Assembly: GCF_030272615.1 (NCBI RefSeq) | Contig: NC_081409.1 | Span: 210,680,257-210,744,256, forward strand | Direction of reading: 5' to 3' | DNA length: 64,000 nucleotides | Source: Cryptomeria japonica | Taxonomy: Eukaryota; Streptophyta; Pinopsida; Cupressales; Cupressaceae | Shown: piece by piece, positions 44,703 to 56,260 of the stretch | How the letters are laid out: the number at the start of each line of letters is the position of its first letter | Position numbering within the stretch: the first letter of the stretch is position 1 | The notes under the pieces: generated by a model | Databases searched by the model: none | What the model was told of the DNA's origin: nothing | The model's input: only the letters and a program-made list of their open reading frames with translations | Made by a program: the position numbers and the translations under genes

Positions 44703-46966
44703 CAACGTCACATTGTGATTAAGCTTTATCCTTGGTTGGGTAGAGGTTTCCTTATCAAGTCTTATTACCCAAAATCTATCAATTGATATATCTCACACAT
44801 TAGTCAAAAACTCTAAGTCATTACAGATACCTAGTTGATCATATGGCTAGTGAAAATTCCAATATTCTGCTTCAGCGCCGCTGTAATTGTCATACCCAAG
44901 TAGGTTTCATTACTTACAAGTCAAGGCAAGAAAATGACAAAAGAAAAAAAAAATGCTATGCCATTATCCATCTCAAGGCAGAATACACAAAAAAATGATA
45001 TATTACTGAAATATCACGCATACAAGTGCAAAAAAAGCTTGACTATGGGAACATGTGAATAACTCCATCAGGGCTATGGACGCCTGTTCACAATAGAGCA
45101 ATATTTGAGAGATTACAGTGCATAACCTCGTCGGAGCTCTAAAAGCTTGCTGACAACGAGGCAATGCTTTTGAAGACAGAATAACTCATGTAGCTAGCCA
45201 CTAGGATTCCAAGGGTCTTTGATGGTTATAAGAGTAAGAATAAACTCAATTGCACACACATGGGCAAAAGAAAGATCAAAGTTTCAAGAATTGATGGAGA
45301 AGTTTTTCGCACCTCCATTGATAAATCTTGGTTACAAGGAGTGTTACATTGGATGGTCAAAGTCTTTTTGAGAATGGATTGAACTCATATCTCTGAAATG
45401 ATTCACACCTTTAATCCAATTAGTGCATTTCAGAATGCAAGACACACACACTCATCCTTGTTTGAATAGGGACTGCATTTTTGTCATGCATCCTACATTA
45501 GCATAATTTATATTGAAAATTCATTGTCCCCTCATAATTTTATCACTATAGGTCTGCAACTTGGGGGCATAATTGAAAAAATTCTAAAAATCAGATAAAA
45601 GTCTTGAAAAAAAAAAAAAAATGATCACTGAAAAAATTCTAAACATCAGATAAAAGTCACTAAAAAAATTCTAAATATCAAATAAAAGTCCTGAAAAATA
45701 CTAAACATTCATAAAAATGATCTTGAAAAAATCCAAAACATACAGAAAAGGTCCAAAATCCAATCCAAAAAACAATCAATATCAATCTACAAAATCTAAA
45801 AACATTCAAATATCAATTTAAAACTTGCAATAAATTGTCTCACAAGAATCAAACACCCCAGTAGATGTCCAACAAACACTTCACATGAAGTTAAACAAAA
45901 GATACAGCTATCTTGTCAAAACATCTTCAATCAAACTGATCAACGATCTAATCTATCGATCTATCAAACTATCAACGTGGTCAACATCTTGTCTTAAACA
46001 GAATCGGTGCACTCGAAACCGAATAGATCAGTCTTATACGGGGTCCAAAACTTATGAAACTAGACATTATCAAAATCTAATCAAACATATAAAATCAAAG
46101 GTACAGTCAGTCTAACTATTAAGTTTTGTTTGTTTTTGGTTGACTCCTTTTTATCAAATTGGTGAAGATCGTCACTTTTAGCTACTCAAGGATGTCCAAA
46201 AGTGACTAGAGAAGCCATGATGGGCATGATCCTTTTCTTTGTTTGTTGTTTGTGGTTTGAACCAATGAAGTTCTGGGGCAATTGCTCTAGTGGGTGTCTG
46301 TGATAGGAGCATTCAGCTTGTGAATGCCACACATACCTCGACCCCTAGTGTAATTCCTAGAATGGAGTGTTCATTCCTTGTCTATTACATGTTTGTTTTT
46401 TTGCAATGAGATATCTATACATCCTGGTTACTCATACCCTGGTGTAATAAGCTCCATTGTTATACAATAAGGCTCAATGATGATAATGTATTGCGGTACA
46501 AATACAACAATGAAGACTTTCTCATCAAAATTTCTATCAAATCATCCATTATAACATCAAAATCCAGAATAAAAAAAGATTGATTCAGTTGATTGATCAT
46601 TCTACGTCTAACAACTAACAATTATTTCAAGGTCTTGAACACATATTTTGACACACAAAAATAAACATCTCACATTTTCATAATCATTCCAAATGATAGT
46701 CCATTGCATTATAATAAGATTTTCATCAACCATTATGCATCACAACATATAGCTACATCAAATCCGTGCATGATATCACATTCATAAAGAATTTATCATC
46801 ACAATAAAGAAACATTATACTATGAAGTTCACCATCAAAAGTTCATCAAGAAAGCATATCATATAGAAATGTGTCAAAATACATCGTATCTACAACATCA
46901 ACATCAATATCCAATCTCTCAACCTATATTGTCTCTATCAATAGGTGCATCTCGACTAACTCTAGC
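44703..46966 (+). other. Tat2 region between pol and the convergent PMD gene
   Basis: No gene. 45570-45720 has repeats of TGAAAAAATTCTAAANATCAGATAAAAGTC. TACAATAAGGCTCAATGATGATAATG near 46463-46488 corresponds to the Tat1 block at 16486. 46500-46890 is rich in CATCA/ACAT words as in Tat1. Confidence 0.55.
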
Positions 46967-49318
46967 CTATCTCAATGACACTCTAGGTGGACCCATCACT
47001 CCTCCACTACTAGTCTGTCGAGAGGTAGATCGACTTGATCTTCTCCCCATAAAAGCACTAAAACTAGGTTCCCTCTGACCCTAGGGAATAGCTCTCTCAT
47101 AAGCCTACCGATAATAAATAGCCTCTTGTGCATCAACAAAATATCTATCTACCTGGCTACGAGCCTCCGTCACCAGCCCAAATAACTGATCATATGCATC
47201 CATGGTGATCTGAGTTCTCCTAACTGCCTCATCCCCCTCCCTCTATAATTGATCTCTCTCAGCAGCTATCTGATCACTCTCTGTAGTCAACTCCTCCATC
47301 GTATGCTGATACTTATCCCTATCCTCCATCCGTCATTGTCGCAAAGTAGAAACCAAGTCCTCTAAACACCTAAGTCGGTCTCTCAATCCCTCCTCATCTC
47401 CTCTCTCCACACCTATAGACTCTGAAGCCTGGGGCATCTCCACATCATAACCATCATCCCCACCCTCATATCCATCACTGATCAATGACCTTGATCCTAA
47501 CTCATCACCCTCATCAGAATTGCTCATGGATACTGTCTCTCCACCAATATCCACATCCTCCCTATCACTATCCACCTGCCCTGCAACCACTGCTGTCAGA
47601 TCTATACCTTCTCCACCTTTACCATCTCCACCTCTACCTCTGCCACCCCTACCACCTCCATCTCCACCTACTCCACCTCTCCCTCTCCCCCTAGGACCCT
47701 TGCGATGTCTAATTTGCGAAGCACCAATTGGAACTGTCAAATTTGTCAAAGGTATAGGCCGGTGTTGTATCCACCATACACTATACTACGTTGTAGACCT
47801 TGGATCCACTACACCAAGATGCCATCCCTACAAAATAGTAGCAAGAGCATAAAACTCAGCAATAGCAACATGAGGTTGCACACAAGCACCCCAATCACCA
47901 ACCTCTTGAGTAGTGTGAGCAAAATAAGTTGTCACGTCTGGAATACCCTGTACTTCCCTGAACTGTCTGAGTACACAACCAATAAAATGCATATCAATAA
48001 CCTTGTGGCTACCCACATCTTGACCAATAAGATATCTTTGTTGTCGGCAAAAAGGAAGATGTTGACCATCATTAGTCCAACCGGGGCAAGTAAGATAAGG
48101 TCTCCATGAGAAATACTATAGGATATCAATCTAATGACACCAATACAAGATGTTACCTAATGCCCTATGCCTCACACCGATAGTATACCCAAAAGCATAT
48201 GGTTGATCTGGCTCTAAATCCATATGTAACACAGGATGGAAGATAGCTATGTGCTCCCAAGCCCATGTCTAGAGCAAAGTAATACCACATCCAACTGATT
48301 TCTGTTGCAAGTAAACAATCCCATACATCTGATGATACAAAGTCGCAAGAAGACAAGGACCCCAAGCAAACACATGTCTGTCAATAATCATATCATGTAT
48401 GACACGTCCCCATCCAATAGGAAAACCATGGGTGTGCCTATCAGGTATCAATAATCCAGCAATAGTACAAGCAAGCACAATGGTGAGATCATCATAATCA
48501 AAATCATCCCAACGAATCTCGTAACAACCACGGATATGTAGATCTTTCTCCTCACACTCGAATAGGGTACAGAAAACAGAGATACCATCATGACGATCAA
48601 AAGTAACTCATCTACCAAATATCAAAATGTGTAAAATACGCCACACATCCTGAAGTGTGATGGATGCCTCACCAATCGGTAGATGAAAAGAACATGTCTT
48701 TGAATGTCACCACTCAATCAAAGCAGTAATCATGGCCCTGTTGGTCGTAACCTCAAGCAAATGCGTTATATAATACAATCCAACCTATCGTAACAAAGAG
48801 GTATACTCTAGATCCAACTCATGATGTCGATCAAGACCATCTGGTCTTGTCTGCCTAGCAAGTAGTACTGGATAATGCACTTGCATTTGGAAAATATAAA
48901 AATAAGTCAGCTACATCATCAAAACTGTTAAGACACGTAAATAAAAAGAAAAACATATCTTATTATCAAAAGTGAAATACTTATTTCAACTGTGAAGTAA
49001 ATTTCTTAAATGTGGCATACTTATGCCAATTGCGAATCAAAATTAACATATGCGATACAATTTTATCAAATGCGGCATAAAATATCAAATGTGAAGCATT
49101 TACATTAATTGCGACATGATTAAATAAATTGTTGTAATATCGACAGTCAATTGCCACATTCATAACAGATTGCATACCAAAAAATGATTAAAAATTACAC
49201 AAAATACAGATAGAAACAAGCAGAAAATCATGCAACTCACCATGCCACCAGTGTCGGGAGGTCTCTGATATGACCACACTTGCTCGGATAAATGCAATCT
49301 CACTCTATGACCTGCCAT
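46967..49318 (-). pseudogene. Antisense PMD gene carried by Tat2
   Basis: Exon 1 (about 49318-49241, ATG near 49318) ends at a GTGAGT donor at 49240 and shares TCAGAGACC...GGTGAGT with Tat1 exon 1. Intron 48880-49240, acceptor TGCAAG as in Tat1. Exon 2 runs in one frame from 48879 to 46967, with PMD pieces H-S-K-T-C-S-F-H-L-P-I-G-E, L-Q-D-V-W-R-I-L and IGWGRVIHDMII, then GPCLLATLYHQMYGIVY and SVGCGITLL. A glycine/RG-rich linker (GRGRGGVGGDGGGRG), an acidic part, a charged helix and the tail SSGGVMGPP follow. Several TAG and TGA codons interrupt it, for example TAG near 48788 and TGA near 48709. Clear orthologue of the Tat1 gene, but more decayed. Confidence 0.8.
48966..49176. repeat. 20 bp-phased AAATGYG motif array in PMD intron 1 (Tat2)
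   Basis: The G of the core (AAATGCG, AATTGCG, AAATGTG) falls at 48972, 48992, 49012, 49032, 49052, 49072, 49091, 49111, 49131, 49153 and 49172. Spacing is 20 with deviations of at most two. It occupies the same intron as the Tat1 array, though the bases between cores differ. Confidence 0.85.
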
Positions 49319-49689
49319 TTCTCTCCAAGGACGCCAAAAGCATAAATTTCTCTAAGCAATTCTTTTAAAACAAAACAATGCAAATGAGCCCAAATCAATA
49401 CCAATCTTCATTTTATAAGCTTAAAATTAGGGTTTCTCAACATAACGCTTGTGGACCCCTCCAGCTTCAACGCAGTTGTACACATAGAAAATGAGATCGA
49501 AACCATTTCAAACTTCATATTATCACTATCTAACACATTTTCGAAAAACTAGTCTTCTTTCCAAAAAATTTCGACCACTTTTTCTGAGGGGGCATTATAC
49601 CCTAGCGTCATCGGGGCATATTGGGGCAATTTTTCTTTTCATTTTCTTTGAAACAACATCATTTCAACATTGTCTCAAAGAGGGGCAAA
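49319..49689 (+). promoter_or_regulatory. Tat2 segment holding the PMD upstream region and the polypurine tract
   Basis: No ORF of interest. On the minus strand it is the promoter side of PMD. On the plus strand it ends with CAAAGAGGGGCAAA (49676-49689) before the LTR; ATTGGGGCAA and TTTGAAACAACA are shared with Tat1. Confidence 0.6.
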
Positions 49690-50900
49690 TGTAGACACCT
49701 AACAATCTCTCATTAATTCTACACTAATTATTCGTCTATTTAATTAAGTAATTCTTTTATTATTTGATTAAATAAACTATTTATTCTAATCATCACCCTT
49801 CAACACTCCTAATTATTCTATTTCTATTCTCAAATCATTTTAATCAGTTAAGCATATCTCAATTATTAATTAAATATCAATTATTTAATTAATTACAACC
49901 TTTTCCTTAGTTAAATAATCTTTATTACTTAATTAATTCTATTTCCTAAGTTTAAATAATTTCATTTAAATTATTTAAATTAATTAATTAAATTACTCCA
50001 TTTCCCCAAATTATAATTCCAATTAATTCCATCTAATTTCATCTCATTTTCCCCAAATTCGAATTTTAATTAAGTTCATCTAATTCCAAATCATCAAATT
50101 CACATTTTCCCCAAATCTGAATTTCAGTTAATTTTATGTGCATTTCAGCATTCGAATGACCAAATTTAAATTCAAATTGAAAATGAAAAATCAAATTCAA
50201 ATTGAAAATAAAAAATCAAATTCAATTTCAAATTCCTACAACACATGCTAAAATCGGAACTAATTGATCAAATCAATTGTCTAATCAATTTAACTCAGTT
50301 AACTCATCAATCATCTTTTTAAACTCAAAATCGGCATTTTATGAGTAGTCCATCAATTCAATCTTCTAATCCATCAATTCAATCATCTCCCTAGTCTATT
50401 CAGTTCACTAATCAATCAAGTGAGTTTACTAATCCATCTATTCAGTTCACTCTCAAATCAATTTAGTTGACTACTCAATCAAATGAGTTAAAAAATCAAT
50501 CAACTCCATTAACTAATCAATCAATTTCAGTTGTCTCCCAATCAACACTTGAGTTCAAATTCTCACCTCCTTTGTGTTTAAAATCTATAAATTCAACCTA
50601 TTTTCTCAATTCAGTCTAGAATCACAATTCAAAGTCTTCAAAGTATTTATATGCAAGAAATTGGTGCAATACTAGAGAGCCACCAACCACTCAAATTGGA
50701 GAAGCACAATGGAAGCAAAGATGCAGAATGAGGGAGTTTCTATTTGAATGCAATTCTCATTTCCTGTATTGAATTTCATTGATTATGTTTGATGTTTGTT
50801 AATTAGTTGAGAATTGGTGATTCGTTCTTATTTGCTAATCAGCTTAATACATATGACATTCAGTCATAAAAATAGTTAGGATAAGGAATGTCATTCACTT
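49690..50900 (+). repeat. Tat2 3' LTR (right end approximate)
   Basis: It begins TGTAGACACCTAAC after the purine tract and continues with AT-rich repeats such as AATTAATTAAATTA. No second copy is present, so the right border cannot be set by comparison; sequence character changes somewhere between 50760 and 50900. Confidence 0.6.
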
Positions 50901-52938
50901 TCAATCATAAGTCTTGATTAAATGTATTTAATTATGTAGATGATAAATACTTTATGATCTCCAAATTACTAGGTAGAATATTATTTATTCTTTCAGATTA
51001 TTTGTGATATTATGTAATAATACATTGAATAGGGAGGTTACATAAAAAAGGTTTCAAATTTGAGATTTACAAAGCATCTTCCTAATTTGGTAGTTATGAT
51101 GTACAAATATTGGATGCCCTCATAGAGCACCTAAGATTAAGACCTTCATTAATTTGATCATTATGATAGAATATATAATATATATGATGTGTGAGAGTAT
51201 TTACATACCATTCTCATATGTTCAAATGCATGACCATAGGGGCTAAGTATTTTCACCATGGTTCATAGTCACTCATGGTTTTTGATACCACTTTAATGGT
51301 CTCTAGTTTCTAATATTTATATATATTGATAGTAGATCGAAGGAGTTATTTTTAGGTACTCATATGTGTTGGGAATACTTCTTGTATACTTTACATAACA
51401 TGAAGTAGTTTTATTATGTAAATTAAATAAATATTTATTTGAGGTGTATCTAGGAGATGTCTTTAGCCACATTATATATTTATTTGGAGCCACTTGTAAA
51501 GTTGCATGTAACATTGCATTTGTTATTTTATGTGTGGGACACATGGAAAAATTAATTATTAATAGGAGAAAATTATTTAATATTTGTATCAAAAAGTAAA
51601 TGAAGGGTTAATGGTTTTGTGAACTCATAGTTTTGAGGCACATGGTTTTATTTGACCACATGGTTGTATTTCGTATGAGCTTGAAGGTATATAATCAAAA
51701 GACATCTTTAGTGGTTAAGGTTGATTGGATGAGTGGGTTGTCATTGCATTGAGTCTTCTTCTAAGGAGTGCATATATGAAGCATTGCATGTGATGTGTTG
51801 ATTCATGCATGGACATGGACACGGACACATGTAGAGTGCATTGGACAGACTTGATGTTTCATAAGCATTCATGAAACTCTGAAAGTGCATTGTAATTTGT
51901 TTTATTGCTAAATAATACATGGATTGTGGATGCTTTTGGAGACTGGATTTTTCCCTTTTGAGAGTTTTTCCTAGGGTATATCTTTTCTTATCTTTTGCCT
52001 TGTCTATTTGATCTATACATTATGGTTTTATGTAATATTGTGTGCATGATTTTCTCTCATGAAGTTATGATTTTAAAACATTCTAGATATTGCATGCTAA
52101 GTATATCATAATACATTAAAAATTCGCATAAAATGATTTATTATGTGAACCTACATATTAACAATTTCATTTTACAGGACTTAATTAAAAAAATGAACTT
52201 ATAGAATATTTATTAAATATTTTATATAAATTTGATAATTCGTACAAAGAAAAAAATAATCAAGAATTTATTATAATCATATTTAGAAAGATTTATGATC
52301 TTATAATATTGCATCCCTAATCATTTCTTCCACCTTTAGCAACCTACTTTTTCCATGACATAAAGTGTCCTTACATTAAAACACTAAAATTTTACTAATG
52401 ACCTTTACGAGGTGATTGCATTTCATTTTAACATTCTCAAATTTATTAGTTTTCTCTTTTTGTGTGGATCTATAATAGAAATGTTTATGTCATATTTATT
52501 TTTTATGTTGAATTTTGACAAGTGATAGCCTACATGTGACAAAATTGCATATTTTTTAAATCATATTCAAATAAGTACTATCCTACCATAACACAAGTGA
52601 CCTTTCAAATATCTTTATATATCTATTCTATTAGTGTGGAACAGTTGACCTCAATAAAAATAGGTAGATTATAAGTTCATTATTTTCTATGGTTCATTTT
52701 TAGTCAAAATAAAATAAAATAGAATAAAAAAAGTAGATTCTAAGTTTATTATTTTTAGGATGGTTTAAATTGTATACATTAAGCTTTAATTTTTAGGTTT
52801 AAAAGTGTTACAGACTCAGAGTTGAGTGACATTCTCTAGATTTTCTTTATTATCTTTTCTGTTTCCTATTTTTTGTTTGCAAAGATCATCTCTAATCTTG
52901 TTGTTTCTCCTAACTTGGATAAATCAAACATATCAAAC

Positions 52939-53044
52939 TTAATATATAATTGATATAACTTTACTATGTAACTCTATTTTTTATTTGTGTTATACTCTAA
53001 TATTAGATTAATATATAATTGATATAACTTTACTATGTAACTCT
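52939..53044. repeat. 37 bp direct repeat, 69 bp apart
   Basis: TTAATATATAATTGATATAACTTTACTATGTAACTCT is present at 52939-52975 and at 53008-53044 without visible change. Confidence 0.85.
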
Positions 53045-53724
53045 TTTTTTGTTAGATTAATATCAATTTTTGCTACGCAAATCATTTGCTAGTCATACTA
53101 CACATATGTACTGTCTGGTTTTTAATAGGGAACAATTTTAATTCAGGGTGCTCTTTTAAATTACTTGTATGGTCAATGGGCCTTTGGTCTACTAATGAAG
53201 TTGAATGCCTCCAAATGAGCCCACCAGGGATCAAGTCTTGCTGAGTGCAAGGCTCCGACATCATAAGGGATGAAGTCGAGATCATGCCTCTGACGAATTT
53301 GACTATACCAAAAGATTTGCTATTATATATATAATTTGATCAGGCTCATGTGACTCCATCAAAAGGCCATGTGAGATATTATTTAATGCAGTGTGTGGGG
53401 GCCACTTTTTTGGTTAATCCAACTCAATGACATATTTTATGTCACCATCTTTTATGTCCCTTTCGAATGTCCTGAACGAAATAACCAATTGTTTGACATC
53501 ACTATAATCAATCTGGTAAATATTTTGATCTGTCAACATCTTTCCATGTTCAACATGGAAGTTATCAAAATCCAAACGAGGTGATAGATTGCAATAAATA
53601 ATAAAAATTTATACCATGTGAACTCTTTTTTAATACCTTTCTGATTCATCTTTTGAAGCACTTTTATCTCTTCACCACAAGTCCACATTCTTTATGTAGA
53701 AAAAGGCATTTTTAGCAGACTTCT

Positions 53725-53865
53725 GCAAATAGTAATTATCTCTGACTATTACTGACTGTGCTTCCTTCGTAGGTCAGAGAATATATATTATCTTTAATTA
53801 TTACTGACTGTGCTTCCTTCATAGATTGTCTCTAATTATTATTGATTGTGCTTCCATGGCAAGTT
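53725..53865. repeat. Three tandem copies of a 45-65 bp unit
   Basis: The unit contains ATTATTACTGACTGTGCTTCCTTC; copies have small deletions and the third is more diverged (ATTATTGATTGTGCTTCCATG). Confidence 0.7.
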
Positions 53866-54302
53866 GGAAAGCAACAATTATAACTACCTGTTATTAATAT
53901 AATTCATTTTGATTATATGGCAGATTGGGGAATGTGTTTAAAATATTTACTTTAAAGGGTGCATCTGGTCAGGAAATTTCGGATGAATAGAAATTTTGGA
54001 TTCATTTTTACAATTCATGAATTATCTATTATAAGTATTTTAAAATATATAGGAGAATTTTATCTATCTATTTTTTATTTGGTTTTGTTTTTGTTTTTTC
54101 TGTTTTTTGACAAAACATGTGAGATATATAAGAAAAACACGTCCATTACATTTACTTAAGATTTTTTAATTCTTTTCCAATAAATCATGATGTATTTTTA
54201 ATGAATCTGTTTATTAGTCTCAATGTTATAAGAAGACTAACTCTTGATGTCAAGATTTTGAGAATCTTACAACTTTTTAAGATGAAATCTAGTTAATGAA
54301 TC

Positions 54303-54422
54303 TTGTCATTTATTGATGAGATGAAATTTTCACAATCCATAGATTATCTGTAGTAAGCTTCTGGATCAAAAACTCGCACACAATCATTAATCTAGAAGCT
54401 TACTACAGATTGTCATTTATTG
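54303..54422. repeat. 17 bp perfect inverted repeat flanked by 13 bp direct repeats
   Basis: Arms ATCTGTAGTAAGCTTCT (54346-54362) and its complement (54394-54410) enclose 31 bases. TTGTCATTTATTG occurs at 54303-54315 and 54410-54422. The structure could be a small foldback element or a hairpin. Confidence 0.75.
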
Positions 54423-55589
54423 TTTGCTAACATTTTGTACAATAAACACACTAGTCTAAGGCATATTCTTCTAAACTACTATTTTTGTGTTTTTTCAACA
54501 CGTGTCAAAGACTTCATTGGTGACCACTTTTGTTTTTTAATGCTTTGTATGCATTGTTTGTTTGCTCACATTAAAATTTGGAGCTAAAATTCACTTTCAC
54601 GTTTCAATTTAGGTTAATTATTTTATAAGTTTTTTTAATCCTATAATTATATTTGCTTATGCTCTCCTCTCACTCACTAGGGCAATCTTGAGGATCAAAA
54701 AATAAATATTACCTTCTTTTTCTTTTTAGGAGGTATGCGTAAGTATTTCATCACCCTGGAGTGTGGCCTCAACCACAACAATTTGGTGCAGTATATATAA
54801 AGTGAGAAGAATAAAAGTTGTACACAAATGTTGCCATGATCTTACCTAGCATAACCTCTTTTATCTGCCTCCTTTGTGGGAAATAAAGGAAGAGGTGAAG
54901 TAGGGGAGTTAAACCTTAATATTAATTTTTTAACCCACATGCTTGTAGATGGGAATTAATTCATAAATCTATGCCCCATTTACCATTGAGGTATATCAAG
55001 GATACCCTTAGAGAGTCTTGCTTATCCTAGCATAAGGTTGTTCACCATCTTTCCTTACGGTGCATCATGTACTAGTTAGGCTTGAGAAGTTACTGGCACT
55101 AGATACCTCATAGTGGTACAGACCTAGAGATGACTTTGGGAAAAGCTTTAGCCTGCAAGGTAAGGGGTGCAGAGATATTCCATGACCTTTCATTTTGTAG
55201 CTACTTAGACCCTTGATAGATGGTATATTTATGGGCCTACAAGGATTAATAATCATTTATTGAATAATTTTATGCTTGTTGCATCTTTTTGATTGAATGT
55301 TGTTAATACTAGGTGCTTGTTTGTAAGCCTTCAAATAAAATCAGTTTTTCAAAAATTAATCATTTTTCTAAAAATAATATCTAAATGGGCATTCTTGAAA
55401 CAAAAATTGAAGCCAAGGTTAGCATTTCATCATCCATAGTCTTACTCCAACCCTAGTCCAAATCACTTTAACTTCCCATCTTATCCTCACAAACTTAAAT
55501 GATTATATATAATATAACTAAGATCATTTACCTTCGCCCCATAGTCCATGGTCCATCCCCATAAACCCTTTCAAACCTCAATATGTCCA

Positions 55590-55705
55590 TACCATTATCC
55601 ATAGTACTTGTTCATTATCTTCCAAACCCATCATCCATAGTCCTTGTTAATTATCTTCTAAACATATCATCTAAGTCCTTGTTCATTACTTGTCATATCC
55701 ATTAC
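55590..55705. repeat. Short tandem repeats with core ATCCATAGTCCTTGTTCATTATCTT
   Basis: About three copies with a period of 36-46 bases, at about 55597, 55632 and 55669. Confidence 0.6.
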
Positions 55706-55840
55706 CCATACTCCTTGCAAATCCATTTATCTATATTTCATTATCCATTTTCCCCTAATCCATTGTCCTTAATCCACCCACTACCCTCATATTAATTAAA
55801 ACATTAAAAAAAAATCTGAATTTCCTCATCCAACCCAAAC

Positions 55841-56260
55841 CTTAGGACTCTTGTCCTAACTAATTTATCTACATCAAACATTATCCCTAACCTTAGCACT
55901 CTTGTCGTAATCACCTCATCCACATCAAACATTATTTATAATCTTAGGACTCTTATCCTAATAACCTCATCCACATAAAATATCATCCCAAAACCTATTA
56001 ATCTTATTCTAATCACATCATAAACATAAAAAATTTATCCCAATTCTTAGGAATTTTGTCTTAATCTTCTCATCCACATCAAATTTATCTCATGGTTCTC
56101 ATCCACATCAAAGTTATCCCATGCTTCTCATCCACATGATAATTATCCCATTTCTTAAGACTTTTTGTGCTAATCACTTTATCCACATTGAAAAGTAATT
56201 TCAACCTTAGGATTTTTTTTCCTAATCACCTTATCACCATTAAACATTATTCCAAGCATA
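55841..56260. repeat. 51 bp minisatellite with a hairpin in each unit
   Basis: Units start CTTAGGACTCTTGTCCTAAT and continue CACCTCATCCACATCAAACATTATCCC. Copies begin near 55841, 55892, 55943, 55993, 56046, 56154 and 56204, with shorter partial copies between. TTAGGAC..GTCCTAA in the unit is self-complementary. Possibly part of the leader of a lost Tat-type element, as a gag fossil follows. Confidence 0.75.

Larger units (their letters stand above)
37372..50900 (+). mobile_element. Tat2: 3' half of a second Tat-type element, split by a Copia insertion
   Basis: It begins within the integrase C-terminus and continues through the 3' region, an antisense PMD gene, a conserved purine tract and a TGTAGACACC LTR start at 49690. 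The Copia element 37957-44697 interrupts it. Same architecture as Tat1, but diverged: LTRs share little beyond the first ten bases. The 5' half is missing. The right LTR end could not be fixed, so 50900 is approximate. Confidence 0.75.
50901..55560. other. AT-rich DNA without recognisable genes
   Basis: Six frames show only short ORFs of simple composition. I see no retroelement domain, tRNA or gene exon. Local repeats are listed separately. Confidence 0.5.

Noticed and set aside
53082-53310. Possible SINE or LINE tail (GTCGGAGCCTTGCACTCAGCAAG on the minus strand)
   Set aside because: No A/B box pair of RNA polymerase III, poly-A end or target duplication could be made out.
54774-55256. Possible gene with TATATATAA box and a 63-codon minus-strand ORF
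   Set aside because: ORF is short, without a domain, and no splice pattern supports a gene.
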